From contig NZ_CP018099.1 of the NCBI RefSeq assembly GCF_001886815.1, positions 3,594,501-3,658,500 of the forward strand: a DNA stretch of 64,000 bases, in the 5' to 3' direction. Under the pieces are notes generated by a model. It was not told the origin of the DNA and did not search any database. It worked only from the letters and a program-made list of their open reading frames with translations. The stretch is from Caldithrix abyssi DSM 13497 (GTDB lineage: Bacteria > Calditrichota > Calditrichia > Calditrichales > Calditrichaceae). Positions 1 to 8,757 of the stretch are shown piece by piece (positions within the stretch are counted from its first letter, which is position 1; every line of letters begins with the position of its first letter). Both the position numbers and the translations under genes were made by a program.

Positions 1-302
1 TTACGCAAAAACTCTTTATTCTCTGTCGTTAATTGATTCATCGTCCAATAGGTGGCCATTTTGGCGAAATCATTAAAATATTCGATGCGCGCCAGTCCAA
101 TTGCGGCATAATCATGATTTCCCATCAATACCACCTTGCACTGTTGCCGGATAATCTCCACACATTCATTGGGATTCGGTCCATAGCCCACCACATCGCC
201 CAGGCAGTAAATATCCTTGATACCTTGTTCTTTTATATAGTCGATGGCTTTAGTCAAAGCTTCCAGGTTGCCATGAATATCAGAGATAACTGCAATTGCC
301 AT
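1..302 (-). CDS. Metallophosphoesterase, YfcE/diadenosine-phosphatase-like (C-terminus cut by window edge)
   Basis: About 100 residues are present, starting at the ATG whose complement is at 300-302. The calcineurin-like metallophosphoesterase motifs are clear: 'SDIHGN' with Asp8 and His10, 'LGDVVGYGPNPNE' with Asp36, and 'GNHD' at residues 61-64. These residues bind the two metal ions in this family. The 'GDxVGYGPxPNE' form is typical of the short cytoplasmic phosphodiesterases often annotated as YfcE or diadenosine tetraphosphatase-like. The substrate cannot be told from the sequence. The gene lies 11 bp after nusB on the same strand, so it is probably the last visible gene of the phoH-thiolase-hbd-nusB run. 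The remainder lies beyond position 1. Confidence 0.85.
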   Translation of the reverse strand, partial: MAIAVISDIHGNLEALTKAIDYIKEQGIKDIYCLGDVVGYGPNPNECVEIIRQQCKVVLMGNHDYAAIGLARIEYFNDFAKMATYWTMNQLTTENKEFLR

Positions 303-313
303 TAGACCCCGTT

Positions 314-766
314 CTATTTTATTTTCGTGATTAATCCTCTTCCGGATTTTTTAATTTTTTTCTCGGCCTTCAAATCCTTAAAGATCGAATCGAGAATTCC
401 ATTAATAAAGCGTCCGCTTTTCGGGGCGCCATACTTTTTGCCCAGTTCGATCATCTCGTCAATGGTCACCTCCGGGGGAATATCCTCAAAATACAGAAAC
501 TCTGCCAGAGCCATGCGCAATAAAATCCGATCAACCACGGCAACCCGTTCAAAATCCCAATTAATCAGTTTGGGTTTAATTCGCCCGTCAAATTCATCTT
601 TTTTCTCAATACAAAGCGACGCAAGCTTACGGACATAAGGCGTAATGCGCTTTTTATTTTCCACATCTTCGGCCAGAAATTCGAGCTGCTCGCTTAAAGG
701 GATCGGGTTGAACTCATGGGCGAACAAGACCTTGAAAACCAGCTCGCGTTCTTTTCTTCTTGACAT
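314..766 (-). CDS. nusB: Transcription antitermination factor NusB
   Basis: A 150-residue all-helical protein beginning 'MSRRKERELVFKVLFAHEF', the usual RNA-binding N-terminus of NusB, and containing 'DRILLRMALAEFLYFEDIPP' followed by 'VTIDEMIELGKKYG' and 'SGRFINGILD', the conserved C-terminal half. Length matches the family (about 140-160). NusB with NusE (S10) binds boxA in rRNA leaders and supports antitermination. A GTG codon at 772 would add two residues and overlap the upstream stop codon by 4 bp. The ATG at 766 is preferred because a short GAG precedes it at normal spacing, but either start is possible. It is translationally close to hbd upstream and 11 bp from the phosphoesterase downstream. 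Confidence 0.93.
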   Translation of the reverse strand: MSRRKERELVFKVLFAHEFNPIPLSEQLEFLAEDVENKKRITPYVRKLASLCIEKKDEFDGRIKPKLINWDFERVAVVDRILLRMALAEFLYFEDIPPEVTIDEMIELGKKYGAPKSGRFINGILDSIFKDLKAEKKIKKSGRGLITKIK

Positions 767-768
767 TT

Positions 769-1614
769 TCACTCGTACGTGTAAAATCCTTTTTTAGTTT
801 TTCTACCTAAATGGCCTGCGGCCACCATCTTTTTCAATAAGGGGCAGGGACGATATTTCGGATCTCCCAGTCCTTTATACAACACATTCATGATATGTAA
901 GCAAACGTCCAGCCCAATAAAATCGGCCAGGGTCAGCGGTCCCATGGGGTGGTGCATGCCCAGCTTCATCACCGTGTCGATGGCTTCCTTTTCTGCCACG
1001 CCTTCCATCAAACAATAAATGGCTTCGTTAATCATGGGCATCAGAACACGGTTGCTGACAAATCCCGGATAATCATTCACCTCCACTGGCGTTTTGTTTA
1101 ACGTTTTGGCCACATCAAAAATCGTCTGAAAGGTTTCATCGCTGGTTGCCAGGCCGCGAATGATTTCTACCAGCTCCATTACCGGCACCGGATTCATAAA
1201 GTGCATGCCAATCACTTTATCTGGTCTGCTGGTGACCGCCGCCAGCTCCGTTATCGATATCGAGGAAGTATTGGAAGCCAGGATGGTTCCCGCCGGACAA
1301 ACTTCGTCCAGGTCTTTAAAAATTTTCTTTTTTAAATCGTCGTTTTCAATCACCGCTTCTATTACCAGTTCGGCCCCGGCAGCCTTTGCCAGTTCGGTTT
1401 GCGGATTAATGCGCTTTAAGGTTGCTTTTAATTGTTCTTCTGTAATAATGCCTTTTTTTACCTGTCGATTTAAATTTTTTTCGATGGTGGCCAGCGCTTT
1501 TTCTAATATGGATCGATCAATATCAATTAAAGTTACCTGGTACTCAAACTGAGCAAACACATGCGCAATGCCGTTGCCCATGGTTCCTGCGCCAATAACT
1601 GCGATGTTTTTCAT
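769..1614 (-). CDS. hbd: 3-hydroxybutyryl-CoA (3-hydroxyacyl-CoA) dehydrogenase
   Basis: A 281-residue NAD(P)-dependent dehydrogenase that interconverts acetoacetyl-CoA and 3-hydroxybutyryl-CoA. The N-terminal Rossmann fold shows '[10 protein letters not shown]' at 8-17. The known active-site residues of this family are present at Ser117, His138 ('GMHFMNP'), Glu150 and Asn188 ('FVSNR'). The C-terminal domain ends '[12 protein letters not shown]' as usual. Length is the standard single-domain length. The start at 1614 has an AGGAAA ribosome-binding site; a longer reading frame starting 20 codons upstream lacks support. It follows the thiolase gene by 11 bp, so the two likely act in sequence in beta-oxidation, butanoate or fatty-acid metabolism. 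The direction of flux cannot be read from the sequence. Confidence 0.94.
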   Translation of the reverse strand: MKNIAVIGAGTMGNGIAHVFAQFEYQVTLIDIDRSILEKALATIEKNLNRQVKKGIITEEQLKATLKRINPQTELAKAAGAELVIEAVIENDDLKKKIFKDLDEVCPAGTILASNTSSISITELAAVTSRPDKVIGMHFMNPVPVMELVEIIRGLATSDETFQTIFDVAKTLNKTPVEVNDYPGFVSNRVLMPMINEAIYCLMEGVAEKEAIDTVMKLGMHHPMGPLTLADFIGLDVCLHIMNVLYKGLGDPKYRPCPLLKKMVAAGHLGRKTKKGFYTYE

Positions 1615-1625
1615 CTCATTTCCTT

Positions 1626-2813
1626 TCACATTAACTCGACAACTAAGGTGGAAGCTTCTCCACCGCCAATGCACAAAGAGGCCAGACCTCGTTTAGCGGA
1701 GCGGTGTTTCATGGCATACAGCAAGGTGGTTAAAATGCGTGTTCCGCTTGCGCCAATGGGGTGCCCTATGGCCACTGCGCCACCGTGCACGTTTACTTTT
1801 TCCACCGGCAAATTAAGCAGACGATTGTTAATGATTGCAACGACGGCAAACGCTTCATTTATTTCAAACAGGTCGATATCTTCCACCGTCAGCCCGGCCT
1901 TTTTTAAAGCCAGGTTAATGGAATCGGCCGGCGCCGTTGTAAAATATTCTGGCTTTTTGGCAAACGAGGCCTGAGAAACGATGCGCGCCATGGGTTTTAA
2001 TCCCAACTCATTAGCCTTTTCCAGCGACATTACCACCACGGCTGCCGCGCCGTCGTTAATTTTGGAAGCATTGGCCGCTGTTACCGTACCGTCTTTTTTA
2101 AATGCCGGTCTCAGGTGCGGTATCTTTTCGAACTTTACATTTTTGGGCTCTTCGTCTTCGCTAACGATGATAGGATCGCCCTTGCGTTGAGGAACTTCAA
2201 CCGGAACGATCTCTTCGTTAAACAAGCCTTCTTCCTGCGCTTTTAAAGCGCGTTTGTAACTCATGGTTGCATATTCATCCTGCGCCTCTCGCGGCACATT
2301 GCATTCCGAAGCGCACAGTTCTGCGGCAATGCCCATGTGAAAATCGTTGTACACATCCCACAGCCCATCTTTGATCATTCCGTCCACCAGCTCGCCATGC
2401 CCCATGCGGTAACCATAACGCGCCTTGGGCAGGTAATAAGGAACCTGGCTCATATTTTCCATTCCGCCGGCTACAATAACTTCGGCGTCGCCCACCATAA
2501 TGGCCTGGGCCGCCAGCATCACCGATTTTAATCCAGAACCGCAAACTTTGTTAATGGTCATACAGGCCACAGACGTGTCCAGTCCAGCCCCCAGAGCGGC
2601 CTGCCTGGCGGGCGCCTGGCCCTCGTTGGCCTGTAAAACATTACCCATAATTACCTCATCCACCTGGTCAAAAGGCACGCCGCCCTTTTCCAGAGCGCCT
2701 TTAATGGCAATACTACCTAATTTTGTCGCCGGAACGTCTTTCAAAACGCCGCCAAAACTGCCCACTGGCGTTCTGGCAGCGCTTACAATTACAACCTCTT
2801 TTAATCCGGACAT
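1626..2813 (-). CDS. Thiolase (acetyl-CoA C-acetyltransferase)
   Basis: A 395-residue type II thiolase. The nucleophilic Cys91 sits in 'NKVCGSGLK', His351 in 'GHPIGASG' and the second catalytic Cys381 in 'CIGGGEA'. The family norm at the last site is 'CxGGGxG'; here it reads GGGEA, a small deviation. 'NEAFA' is also present. It condenses two acetyl-CoA to acetoacetyl-CoA or catalyses the reverse. The start at 2813 is chosen because AGAGGGGG lies 8 bp upstream; an in-frame start eight codons earlier is less likely. The next gene encodes the matching hydroxyacyl-CoA dehydrogenase, so a two-enzyme pathway segment is likely. Substrate chain length is not determined. Confidence 0.94.
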   Translation of the reverse strand: MSGLKEVVIVSAARTPVGSFGGVLKDVPATKLGSIAIKGALEKGGVPFDQVDEVIMGNVLQANEGQAPARQAALGAGLDTSVACMTINKVCGSGLKSVMLAAQAIMVGDAEVIVAGGMENMSQVPYYLPKARYGYRMGHGELVDGMIKDGLWDVYNDFHMGIAAELCASECNVPREAQDEYATMSYKRALKAQEEGLFNEEIVPVEVPQRKGDPIIVSEDEEPKNVKFEKIPHLRPAFKKDGTVTAANASKINDGAAAVVVMSLEKANELGLKPMARIVSQASFAKKPEYFTTAPADSINLALKKAGLTVEDIDLFEINEAFAVVAIINNRLLNLPVEKVNVHGGAVAIGHPIGASGTRILTTLLYAMKHRSAKRGLASLCIGGGEASTLVVELM

Positions 2814-2890
2814 AAACACCCCCTCTTTAAATACCAATAAATTATGAATGTAAGGATTTTAATCAAGTCATGCAAGAAACAAAACGAAGC

Positions 2891-3886
2891 TTATTTTTCT
2901 TTAGAATTCTGTTTTTCGTCATACCGCTCATACGCATCAATGATGTCTTTGACTAACGGATGCCTGACCACATCGCGATTGGTTAATTTGACGAAGGCAA
3001 TCCCTTCAATTCCGGATAGCACATAAAAACTACTTACCAGGCCGGAGTCTTTTTTAGTCGGCAAATCGATTTGCGTAATATCGCCGGTAATAATACTTTT
3101 GGAATTGATTCCCAGACGCGTTAAGAACATTTTCATTTGCATAAACGTTGTGTTTTGCGCTTCGTCCAGAATGACAAAAGCGTTGTTTAAAGTACGTCCG
3201 CGCATGTAAGCCAACGGCAGTATTTCAATAATTTGCTGTTCCAGAAAGCGTTTTAGCAAGTCCCTGGGCAGCATGTCTTCCAGGGCATCATACAAGGGTT
3301 TAAGATAAGGATCGATTTTTTCTTTATAATCGCCTGGTAAAAATCCCAGGCTTTCGCCCGCTTCCACCGCGGGACGGGCCAGTACAATTTTTTTCACAAG
3401 ATTTTCTTTTAAATGCGCCACGGCCAGCGCCACGGCCAGATAGGTTTTGCCCGTTCCCGCCGGCCCCACGGCAAATACAATGTCATTTTTGTTCAGGGCT
3501 TCCATCATGGCGCGCTGCCCTTCAGTTCGAGGCTTAATGTATCCTAAAAACGTTGAAATGGTTTCCATGGGCGTTGCAGCCACATCTGGCAAGTCGGTCG
3601 CTGGAGAGGCGCTCTTTAATGAGCGGGTGATTTTAATGGCGGTTAGCACATCATCTCTGGTAAATATTTTATTGCGTTTTGCGGCAGCAATCAATTCTTC
3701 CAATACCTGGCAGGCCGCTTCCGCCTCTTGCTGCTTTCCTAAAATTTTCAGAGTATTTCCCCGGGCAATAATGCGCACCTGAAAATTCTCTTCCAGAATT
3801 CTTAAATTGCTGTCCTGTTCTCCCACCACGCTTATGTGGCCCACTGCTTCGGGTATTTTTATGGTCTTTTCTACAATTTCTTCCAT
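2891..3886 (-). CDS. phoH: PhoH-family ATPase (PhoH-like protein)
   Basis: A 331-residue protein with an N-terminal KH-like region (residues about 8-90) and a PhoH P-loop domain: Walker A 'GPAGTGKT' at 141-148 and Walker B 'FVILDEAQN' around 237-245. The 'RPAVEAGESLGFLPGD' and 'SIITGDITQIDLP' blocks are also characteristic of PhoH. In bacteria such proteins bind nucleotide and RNA and are often linked with YbeY and rRNA processing; the exact role here is not shown. It is first in the phoH-thiolase-hbd-nusB run, with 77 bp before the thiolase. Its start codon lies only about 16 bp from the U-tract of the preceding terminator hairpin. Confidence 0.93.
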   Translation of the reverse strand: MEEIVEKTIKIPEAVGHISVVGEQDSNLRILEENFQVRIIARGNTLKILGKQQEAEAACQVLEELIAAAKRNKIFTRDDVLTAIKITRSLKSASPATDLPDVAATPMETISTFLGYIKPRTEGQRAMMEALNKNDIVFAVGPAGTGKTYLAVALAVAHLKENLVKKIVLARPAVEAGESLGFLPGDYKEKIDPYLKPLYDALEDMLPRDLLKRFLEQQIIEILPLAYMRGRTLNNAFVILDEAQNTTFMQMKMFLTRLGINSKSIITGDITQIDLPTKKDSGLVSSFYVLSGIEGIAFVKLTNRDVVRHPLVKDIIDAYERYDEKQNSKEK

Positions 3887-3902
3887 TTACGCCCCTTACA
3901 AT

Positions 3903-3941
3903 AAAAAAAGGCTTCCGGGAAAATTTTCGCCAGAAGCCTTT
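3903..3941 (-). terminator. Rho-independent terminator after the LysM gene
   Basis: Read on the minus strand, AAAGGCTTC pairs perfectly with GAAGCCTTT (3933-3941 with 3907-3915), followed by a run of seven T. It lies 22 bp beyond the stop codon of the LysM gene and just upstream of phoH. Confidence 0.85.
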
Positions 3942-3962
3942 AAACCTTACAACACTAATACT

Positions 3963-4808
3963 TTAGCGTGCAATTTTTAACACCTGGAATGGATAAATCA
4001 GATTAGGATCGGAGATGAAGCTTTTGTTAGCTTCGTACAGTTTTTGCCATTTAAAAGAATCGCCATAAACATTGGGATAGCTGGCAATTTTGGACAGGAA
4101 TTCACCCTTTTGAACCAGATGTTCATTGGGCCCAACCACACGCGGGATGGCCAACACCTGATTAGGATAAATCAAATCGGGATTTTTAATCTGATCCAGG
4201 TTGGAAGTGTAAATTCTCCACCAGGCCATTGGATTTCCATAGATATCATCTTTGCCGGCGATTTTCCACAGATAGTCGCCTTTCATTACGGTGTAAGTAG
4301 GAGGAACGGCCGTTTTTGCTTTTTCTTTGGCCTGTTCGATTAAGCTGGCGATTTCATTTAGCATAGCTTCTTGCTCGGCCATAGCCGAAAACGGATCTTT
4401 TTTAAGCTCTTCCAGCTTGCTTTCCAACGCGTTTAGCTCATTGGATTTGCTGTAAATTTCTTCCGGTGAAAGATTAAGAAAAGCTCTAACTTCGTCACGC
4501 AGTTGTTCAACTTTTCCTTTATAGGCTTCATAGGCTGCCTTATTTGCCTCGGCAATCTTGAAAATTTCGTCCCAGGTCTGATCGATTTCGGCCTGTAAAG
4601 CGTCATATTCTTTCTTTAATTGCTCAATTTTTGCTTCTTCTTCAGCGATGGCTTTTTTAGCGGCATCCAGTCGTTGCTGCCACTCAGTTAATAATGCGTT
4701 GTATTGCTCCTGCGTCATCTCTTCGTAATTGTAAGACTGAGCCAATACAACATTGGCCATTACGAGCGACAGGAACAAGCCTAAAATTAATAATACTCTT
4801 ATTTTCAT
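3963..4808 (-). CDS. Exported coiled-coil protein with two LysM-type domains
   Basis: A 281-residue secreted protein. Residues 1-23 form a signal peptide ending 'VMANVVLAQ'. Residues about 35-160 are a charged coiled coil rich in Glu, Lys and Ala. Two LysM-type repeats follow, beginning near 'YTVMKGDYLWKIAG' and 'HLVQKGEFLSKIAS'; each ends with the typical 'NPDLIYPNQVLAIPR' or 'DPNLIYPFQVLKIAR'. LysM domains bind peptidoglycan, so a periplasmic wall-associated role is likely. The repeats are of the long form seen in LysM proteins of FCB bacteria. The start at 4808 has a GAGGAGAA site. It is co-transcribed with the small lipoprotein gene 38 bp upstream and ends at a clear terminator. Confidence 0.86.
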   Translation of the reverse strand: MKIRVLLILGLFLSLVMANVVLAQSYNYEEMTQEQYNALLTEWQQRLDAAKKAIAEEEAKIEQLKKEYDALQAEIDQTWDEIFKIAEANKAAYEAYKGKVEQLRDEVRAFLNLSPEEIYSKSNELNALESKLEELKKDPFSAMAEQEAMLNEIASLIEQAKEKAKTAVPPTYTVMKGDYLWKIAGKDDIYGNPMAWWRIYTSNLDQIKNPDLIYPNQVLAIPRVVGPNEHLVQKGEFLSKIASYPNVYGDSFKWQKLYEANKSFISDPNLIYPFQVLKIAR

Positions 4809-4846
4809 AGCTACATTCTCCTCTTTAATTCGTAAACTCAATTAAA

Positions 4847-5110
4847 TTATTCAGCGGGCTGTTGAAAGTTTTGCACATTTTCTTTGTCTTTTTTCAGCTT
4901 ATCCAGCTCTGCTTTTTTAGCGGCAACTTTCTTTTCCCATTCCTGTCTCTCGGCTTTTTTCTTTTGCAAAGTTTCCTCTGCAGAAAGGGCTGCAGCCTTG
5001 GTCTCTTCTAAGGTTTTGATTTGGTCTTCACTTGGTTTCCACTTACAGCTGGTGAGCGAAAACATCCCTACGGCAATAAGCCCTAATACTAAAATTCTTA
5101 ACTTGTTCAT
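4847..5110 (-). CDS. Small coiled-coil lipoprotein
   Basis: An 87-residue protein with a lipoprotein signal: 'MNKLRILVLGLIAVGMF' then the lipobox 'SLTSC', so mature Cys would be about residue 22. The rest is a charged helix of Lys, Glu and Ala with a heptad-like pattern, ending 'NFQQPAE'. This overall form recalls Lpp-like or spacer lipoproteins, but there is no sequence match I can claim. The start at 5110 is supported by a perfect AGGAGG; the long upstream in-frame extension is AT-rich non-coding DNA containing the promoter. The partner gene downstream encodes a LysM coiled-coil protein, so the pair may link outer membrane and wall. That link is inference. Confidence 0.8.
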   Translation of the reverse strand: MNKLRILVLGLIAVGMFSLTSCKWKPSEDQIKTLEETKAAALSAEETLQKKKAERQEWEKKVAAKKAELDKLKKDKENVQNFQQPAE

Positions 5111-5165
5111 ACGACACGCCTCCTGGATTAGATCAATTAAATAACTACAATTTTCTATTATTCCG

Positions 5166-5194
5166 AAAGTAACAAAATTATCTATTTTTGTCAA
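5166..5194 (-). promoter_or_regulatory. Candidate sigma-70-type promoter for the lipoprotein-LysM pair
   Basis: On the minus strand a perfect TTGACA (5189-5194) is followed after exactly 17 bp by TACTTT (5166-5171), which matches three of six consensus positions. It lies about 55 bp upstream of the lipoprotein start in AT-rich DNA downstream of aspS. Confidence 0.5.
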
Positions 5195-5231
5195 GAATAA
5201 AAATAAATTTAACACAAAGTTACTGTTGCTT

Positions 5232-6986
5232 TTACCGTACTTTAATATGCAATTCGGCCAACTGTTCTTCGGAAACTTCCGAAGGCGCTCCATCCATTAA
5301 ACTCAAAGCGGAGCTCGTTTTGGGAAAGGCAATTACATCCCGAATGGATCCCGCTCCGGTTAACAGCATCACCAGACGATCGAGCCCAAACGCAATGCCG
5401 CCATGCGGCGGAGCGCCGTACTCCAGCGCCTGGAGCAAAAAACCGAATTTGGCTTCGGCCTCTTCTTTGCCGATCTTTAACACTTCAAACATCTTCTCTT
5501 GCAGCGCTCTCTGATGAATACGAATGCTTCCGCCGGCGATTTCGTTTCCGTTTAACACCAGGTCATACGCCCTGGCCAGCGCTTTATCCGGTGCTGTATC
5601 CAGCAATTCCAATTGATCGGTTCTGGGACTGGTAAAAGGGTGGTGACGGGCCACATAGCGATTTTGCTCTTCACTCCATTCCAGCAGAGGGAAATCGACG
5701 ATCCAGGCAAATTCGAATTTTTGGTCGTCTAAAAGATTTAATTCGTCAGCTATTTTTAGTCTTAATTGCCCCAGCACAGAATAGGTCGTTTCGTATTGAT
5801 CGGCCACAATCAGCACCAGAGAATTGTTCTGCAAATCCATTTCCTGTTTCAAATTTTCCAGTTCATTCTGGCTTAAAAACTTTGCGACACTTCCTTTGAA
5901 TTCATTATTGTTGTAGATGAGGTAGGCCAGTCCTTTTGCGCCAAACTGCCTGGCGTCTTCCGTTAAGCGGTCTATTTTTTTGCGAGAAAAACCATCCGCC
6001 GGGTGAATGGCAATGGCCGCCACACGCCCGCCGTTCTCGATTACATTTCTAAACACTTTAAATTCGGAGCTTTCAAACACCGAATTGAGGGTTACAATGG
6101 GAAACCCGAACCTCAAATCCGGCTTATCGTTGCCGTAAGTTTCAAAGGCCTGCTTAAAGGATAATTTGCGAATGGGAAGCGGCACATCTACATTTAATAT
6201 TTTTTTAAACAGAATTTTTATTAAGCGGGCTGAAACATCCATCACATCATTTTCATCCACAAAGGACATTTCCACATCTATTTGTGTAAATTCCGGCTGC
6301 CGATCCCGACGCAGGTCTTCATCTCTAAAACATTTTACGATTTGAAAATAGCGATCGTACCCGGCGATCATTAACAACTGTTTGTAAGTTTGAGGCGATT
6401 GTGGCAGGGCGTAAAACCTACCGGGAAAATTGCGACTGGGCACTAAAAAGTCTCGCGCGCCTTCGGGCGTACTTTTCATTAAAAATGGCGTTTCAATTTC
6501 CACGAATTTTTCATCATAAAAGAAATTTCTTACGATTTTGTACACTTCGCTTCTGACGATCAGGTTTTGTTGTAAGCGAGGACGGCGCAAATCCAGGTAA
6601 CGGTACTTTAGCCGAATATCTTCGCTGACTTCGATTTGATCGTTGATTTCAAAAGGCGTTGTTTTTGCTTTGTTTAAAATTTCCAGTTTTTGAACATGAA
6701 CTTCAATTTTACCCGTGCGCATTTTGGGGTTAATCGCTTCCGGCGGTCTTCCGACCACGATGCCCTCTACGGCAATCACATCTTCATTACGCAGATGCTT
6801 GGCCGTTTCGTAAGCCCGGGGATTGGTCTGTGGATTAAAAACAATCTGCGTCAGACCGTAGCGATCGCGCAAATCAATAAAGATCAATCCGCCATGATCG
6901 CGCCATTTATTTACCCAACCATTTAAAACAACCGTTTTGTTTATTAAACTTTCATCCAGCTCGCCGCACGTAAAAGTCCTTTTCAT
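5232..6986 (-). CDS. aspS: Aspartyl-tRNA synthetase, bacterial type
   Basis: A 584-residue class II synthetase that charges tRNA-Asp. Domains in order are an N-terminal OB-fold anticodon-binding domain (about 1-130, 'VVLNGWVNKWRDHGGLIFID'), the class II catalytic core ('FVEIETPFL', 'FRDEDLRRDRQPEFTQID' motif 2), a GAD insertion domain (about 285-410) typical of bacterial AspRS, and motif 3 near the end ('GIAFGLDRLVMLL' then 'SIRDVIAFPKT'). Length matches the bacterial enzyme (about 580-600). Whether it also acts on tRNA-Asn cannot be decided because neither gatCAB nor asnS is in the window. It stands alone: a terminator separates it from the TonB-like gene, and no clear terminator follows it. 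Confidence 0.97.
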   Translation of the reverse strand: MKRTFTCGELDESLINKTVVLNGWVNKWRDHGGLIFIDLRDRYGLTQIVFNPQTNPRAYETAKHLRNEDVIAVEGIVVGRPPEAINPKMRTGKIEVHVQKLEILNKAKTTPFEINDQIEVSEDIRLKYRYLDLRRPRLQQNLIVRSEVYKIVRNFFYDEKFVEIETPFLMKSTPEGARDFLVPSRNFPGRFYALPQSPQTYKQLLMIAGYDRYFQIVKCFRDEDLRRDRQPEFTQIDVEMSFVDENDVMDVSARLIKILFKKILNVDVPLPIRKLSFKQAFETYGNDKPDLRFGFPIVTLNSVFESSEFKVFRNVIENGGRVAAIAIHPADGFSRKKIDRLTEDARQFGAKGLAYLIYNNNEFKGSVAKFLSQNELENLKQEMDLQNNSLVLIVADQYETTYSVLGQLRLKIADELNLLDDQKFEFAWIVDFPLLEWSEEQNRYVARHHPFTSPRTDQLELLDTAPDKALARAYDLVLNGNEIAGGSIRIHQRALQEKMFEVLKIGKEEAEAKFGFLLQALEYGAPPHGGIAFGLDRLVMLLTGAGSIRDVIAFPKTSSALSLMDGAPSEVSEEQLAELHIKVR

Positions 6987-7068
6987 TTTTTCTCCAAATC
7001 CTATTTAATTCAGCTTTATGAATAAAAATTGGTTTTAAATATATTGTAATTCTGTTCATTTCACAAAT

Positions 7069-7096
7069 AAAAAAAGCCACCCGCAGGTGGCTTTTT
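7069..7096 (-). terminator. Rho-independent terminator of the ExbB/ExbD/AgmX cluster
   Basis: A perfect hairpin, AAAAAGCCACC, a four-base loop and GGTGGCTTTTT, lies 20 bp after the stop codon at 7116. On the minus strand it is followed by further T residues (seven T in all). It is nearly symmetrical, so it could also act on transcripts from the other side, although no plus-strand gene is present. Confidence 0.87.
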
Positions 7097-7115
7097 AAGA
7101 ATTAATGAACAGATA

Positions 7116-8228
7116 TTACTTGGTGAAGATAAATTTCTGTCGAAAGATGGCTTTACCTTCTTTTGGATCGATGGGATCAAAACGCCAGCTGCGGATGCGG
7201 CGTGTAATACAACTTTCCACCCTGCTATTTTTCAGAGTAGATTCAATAATCCGTACATTGCTTACTCGCCCATTAGGTTCAATGGTGAACATAACCGTTA
7301 CGCTGCCCCTAAGATTGGGATTTAATTTAGCAACACGCTTGTAACAATCTTCAATAGCGCTTTGATGTTTATTGATAACGGCAGAGATAGCGTCCGCGGA
7401 TCTGGCGGTAGAGCGCGAGGCTTTGCCGGTTACCGTACCTTTGGAGATTTTCAGGGAGAAATCGCCCTGGCGGCTCAGGTCATAGGAGGGTTCCTGTCCG
7501 ATACCGCCGCCGATGATATCGTCGATCGCCGCTCCCTGCTGTGCGTCTCCGCTGCCAATGCGCCGTGCGCCCACTCTGGAGCGCTGTTGAGCTGCGCTGG
7601 CTGTTTGCAGGGTTTGCGCGCCGCTTAAAATTTGATCAATATCGGTAACGCCGCCGCCGCTAACGGCATCGTCCAAAACGCCCGCTTCTGCGGCGCCCGT
7701 GCCTCCTTCTCCGCCGGCGGTCAACAGGGCTAAAACGCCGCCGCCAGCAACCTTGGAAGCAATGGCCGCCCGCTGTTGGGCTCTGGAAGCCTGGCTTCGC
7801 GCCCGGCGATTGGCCCGCTGAGAAGCAGACTCACCACGGCCTTCTGCGCGCTTGCCGCGATCTTTCTGGGCGCGCACATCCGGCTTTTTCTCAACTTTCT
7901 CTTCGACCGGGGTATCTTCGATTCCCTGACCAACGCCTGTCTCGGCTTCCGCTTCTACTTGCGGAGGTTCTTCGGCTACCAGTTCTACCTTGTAAATCTT
8001 ACGCAGGTATTTTTCTTTAATGGCCTGGTCAACTTTTTCTTTAGAAAACTCTATATTCGACAAATAAATAATACTGCCATAAACAAAAGCCAACGAGGCA
8101 ATTAAGATAATGTAGAACCGCCGATCCAGCTCTTCCCAGATATTCCGTTCAAATTCTTTGGGAAAGCTTTTTAAAGCTAATTCTTTCCGTCCTCCCCCGG
8201 CGCTGATATTTTTATTTAATGCTTGCAT
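7116..8228 (-). CDS. Membrane protein with AgmX/PglI (TonB-like) C-terminal domain
   Basis: A 370-residue protein with a cytoplasmic N-terminus, one transmembrane helix at about 38-56 ('FYIILIASLAFVYGSIIYL'), and a long low-complexity periplasmic linker rich in Ala, Gly, Arg, Glu and Gln. The C-terminal domain of about 95 residues has two Cys ('IEDCYKRV', 'VESCITRRIRSWRFDP') and 'GSVTVMFTIEPNGRVSNVRI', the pattern of AgmX/PglI C-terminal domains and of TonB-type folds. In Myxococcus, AgmX (GltJ) belongs to the gliding machinery. Here it follows ExbB and two ExbD genes, so it is the likely energy-transducing partner of that stator. It could equally be a TonB/TolA analogue; which outer-membrane partner it touches is unknown. 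Confidence 0.82.
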   Translation of the reverse strand: MQALNKNISAGGGRKELALKSFPKEFERNIWEELDRRFYIILIASLAFVYGSIIYLSNIEFSKEKVDQAIKEKYLRKIYKVELVAEEPPQVEAEAETGVGQGIEDTPVEEKVEKKPDVRAQKDRGKRAEGRGESASQRANRRARSQASRAQQRAAIASKVAGGGVLALLTAGGEGGTGAAEAGVLDDAVSGGGVTDIDQILSGAQTLQTASAAQQRSRVGARRIGSGDAQQGAAIDDIIGGGIGQEPSYDLSRQGDFSLKISKGTVTGKASRSTARSADAISAVINKHQSAIEDCYKRVAKLNPNLRGSVTVMFTIEPNGRVSNVRIIESTLKNSRVESCITRRIRSWRFDPIDPKEGKAIFRQKFIFTK

Positions 8229-8248
8229 ACGCCACTCTTTTCTGGATT

Positions 8249-8740
8249 TTATGATTCACCTTTTTTAATGGTCAATAAACGCATCTTATAAAATTCAGAT
8301 TTACTGCAAGTGAACATAACCTTGAGCAACAAGTCATAGGGTATTTCCTTATCCCCTTCTATGATCACTTCGTGGGAGAATTCTTTTCCCACCTCCCGTT
8401 CCAGCTCTTTTTCCTTTTCTGCGTATTTCTGGAGTTCTTCGGCCAGCCTGGGGATGAGCATCATATCCGCCCTGACTTCATCATTGTCCAGTACCTTTTT
8501 GTCATTCACCAGAATTTTACTTTTAGCGATACTAACCGTTAGCTGTTTGGATGGTTTGGTACCGATTACCGAGGTCGGCAAATGCAATTCCTGCGAAGGC
8601 GTCACAATCGCTCCGGAAGTAGAAAACGTTTTCAATAGAAATAGCAGAATGATGGTCATCATATCCATCATCGAGTTCAAATTAAGCGTGCCCTGTTCTT
8701 TGGACATGTGCCTTTTTATTTTTGAGGGTTGAAAAGCCAT
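8249..8740 (-). CDS. ExbD/TolR-family stator protein (Asp-containing paralogue)
   Basis: A 163-residue protein with a short cytoplasmic N-terminus, one membrane helix ('MMDMMTIILLFLLKTF', about 24-39) and a periplasmic domain. Asp26 in the helix aligns with the ion-carrying Asp of ExbD and TolR (Asp25 in E. coli ExbD). The periplasmic part carries 'IIEGDKEIPYDLLLKVMFTCSKSEFYKMRLLTI', the usual end of the ExbD fold. It is 17 bp downstream of a second ExbD gene and 20 bp upstream of the AgmX-like gene. Length is a little above the usual 130-145 residues. It presumably forms a dimer or heterodimer within an ExbB pentamer. Confidence 0.85.
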   Translation of the reverse strand: MAFQPSKIKRHMSKEQGTLNLNSMMDMMTIILLFLLKTFSTSGAIVTPSQELHLPTSVIGTKPSKQLTVSIAKSKILVNDKKVLDNDEVRADMMLIPRLAEELQKYAEKEKELEREVGKEFSHEVIIEGDKEIPYDLLLKVMFTCSKSEFYKMRLLTIKKGES

Positions 8741-8757
8741 ATTTTACTTACCCTTTT

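Noticed and set aside
2275-2544. Minus-strand frame inside the thiolase gene (and many similar antisense frames inside other genes)
   Set aside because: These overlap clearly recognisable genes in another frame and have no family features of their own.
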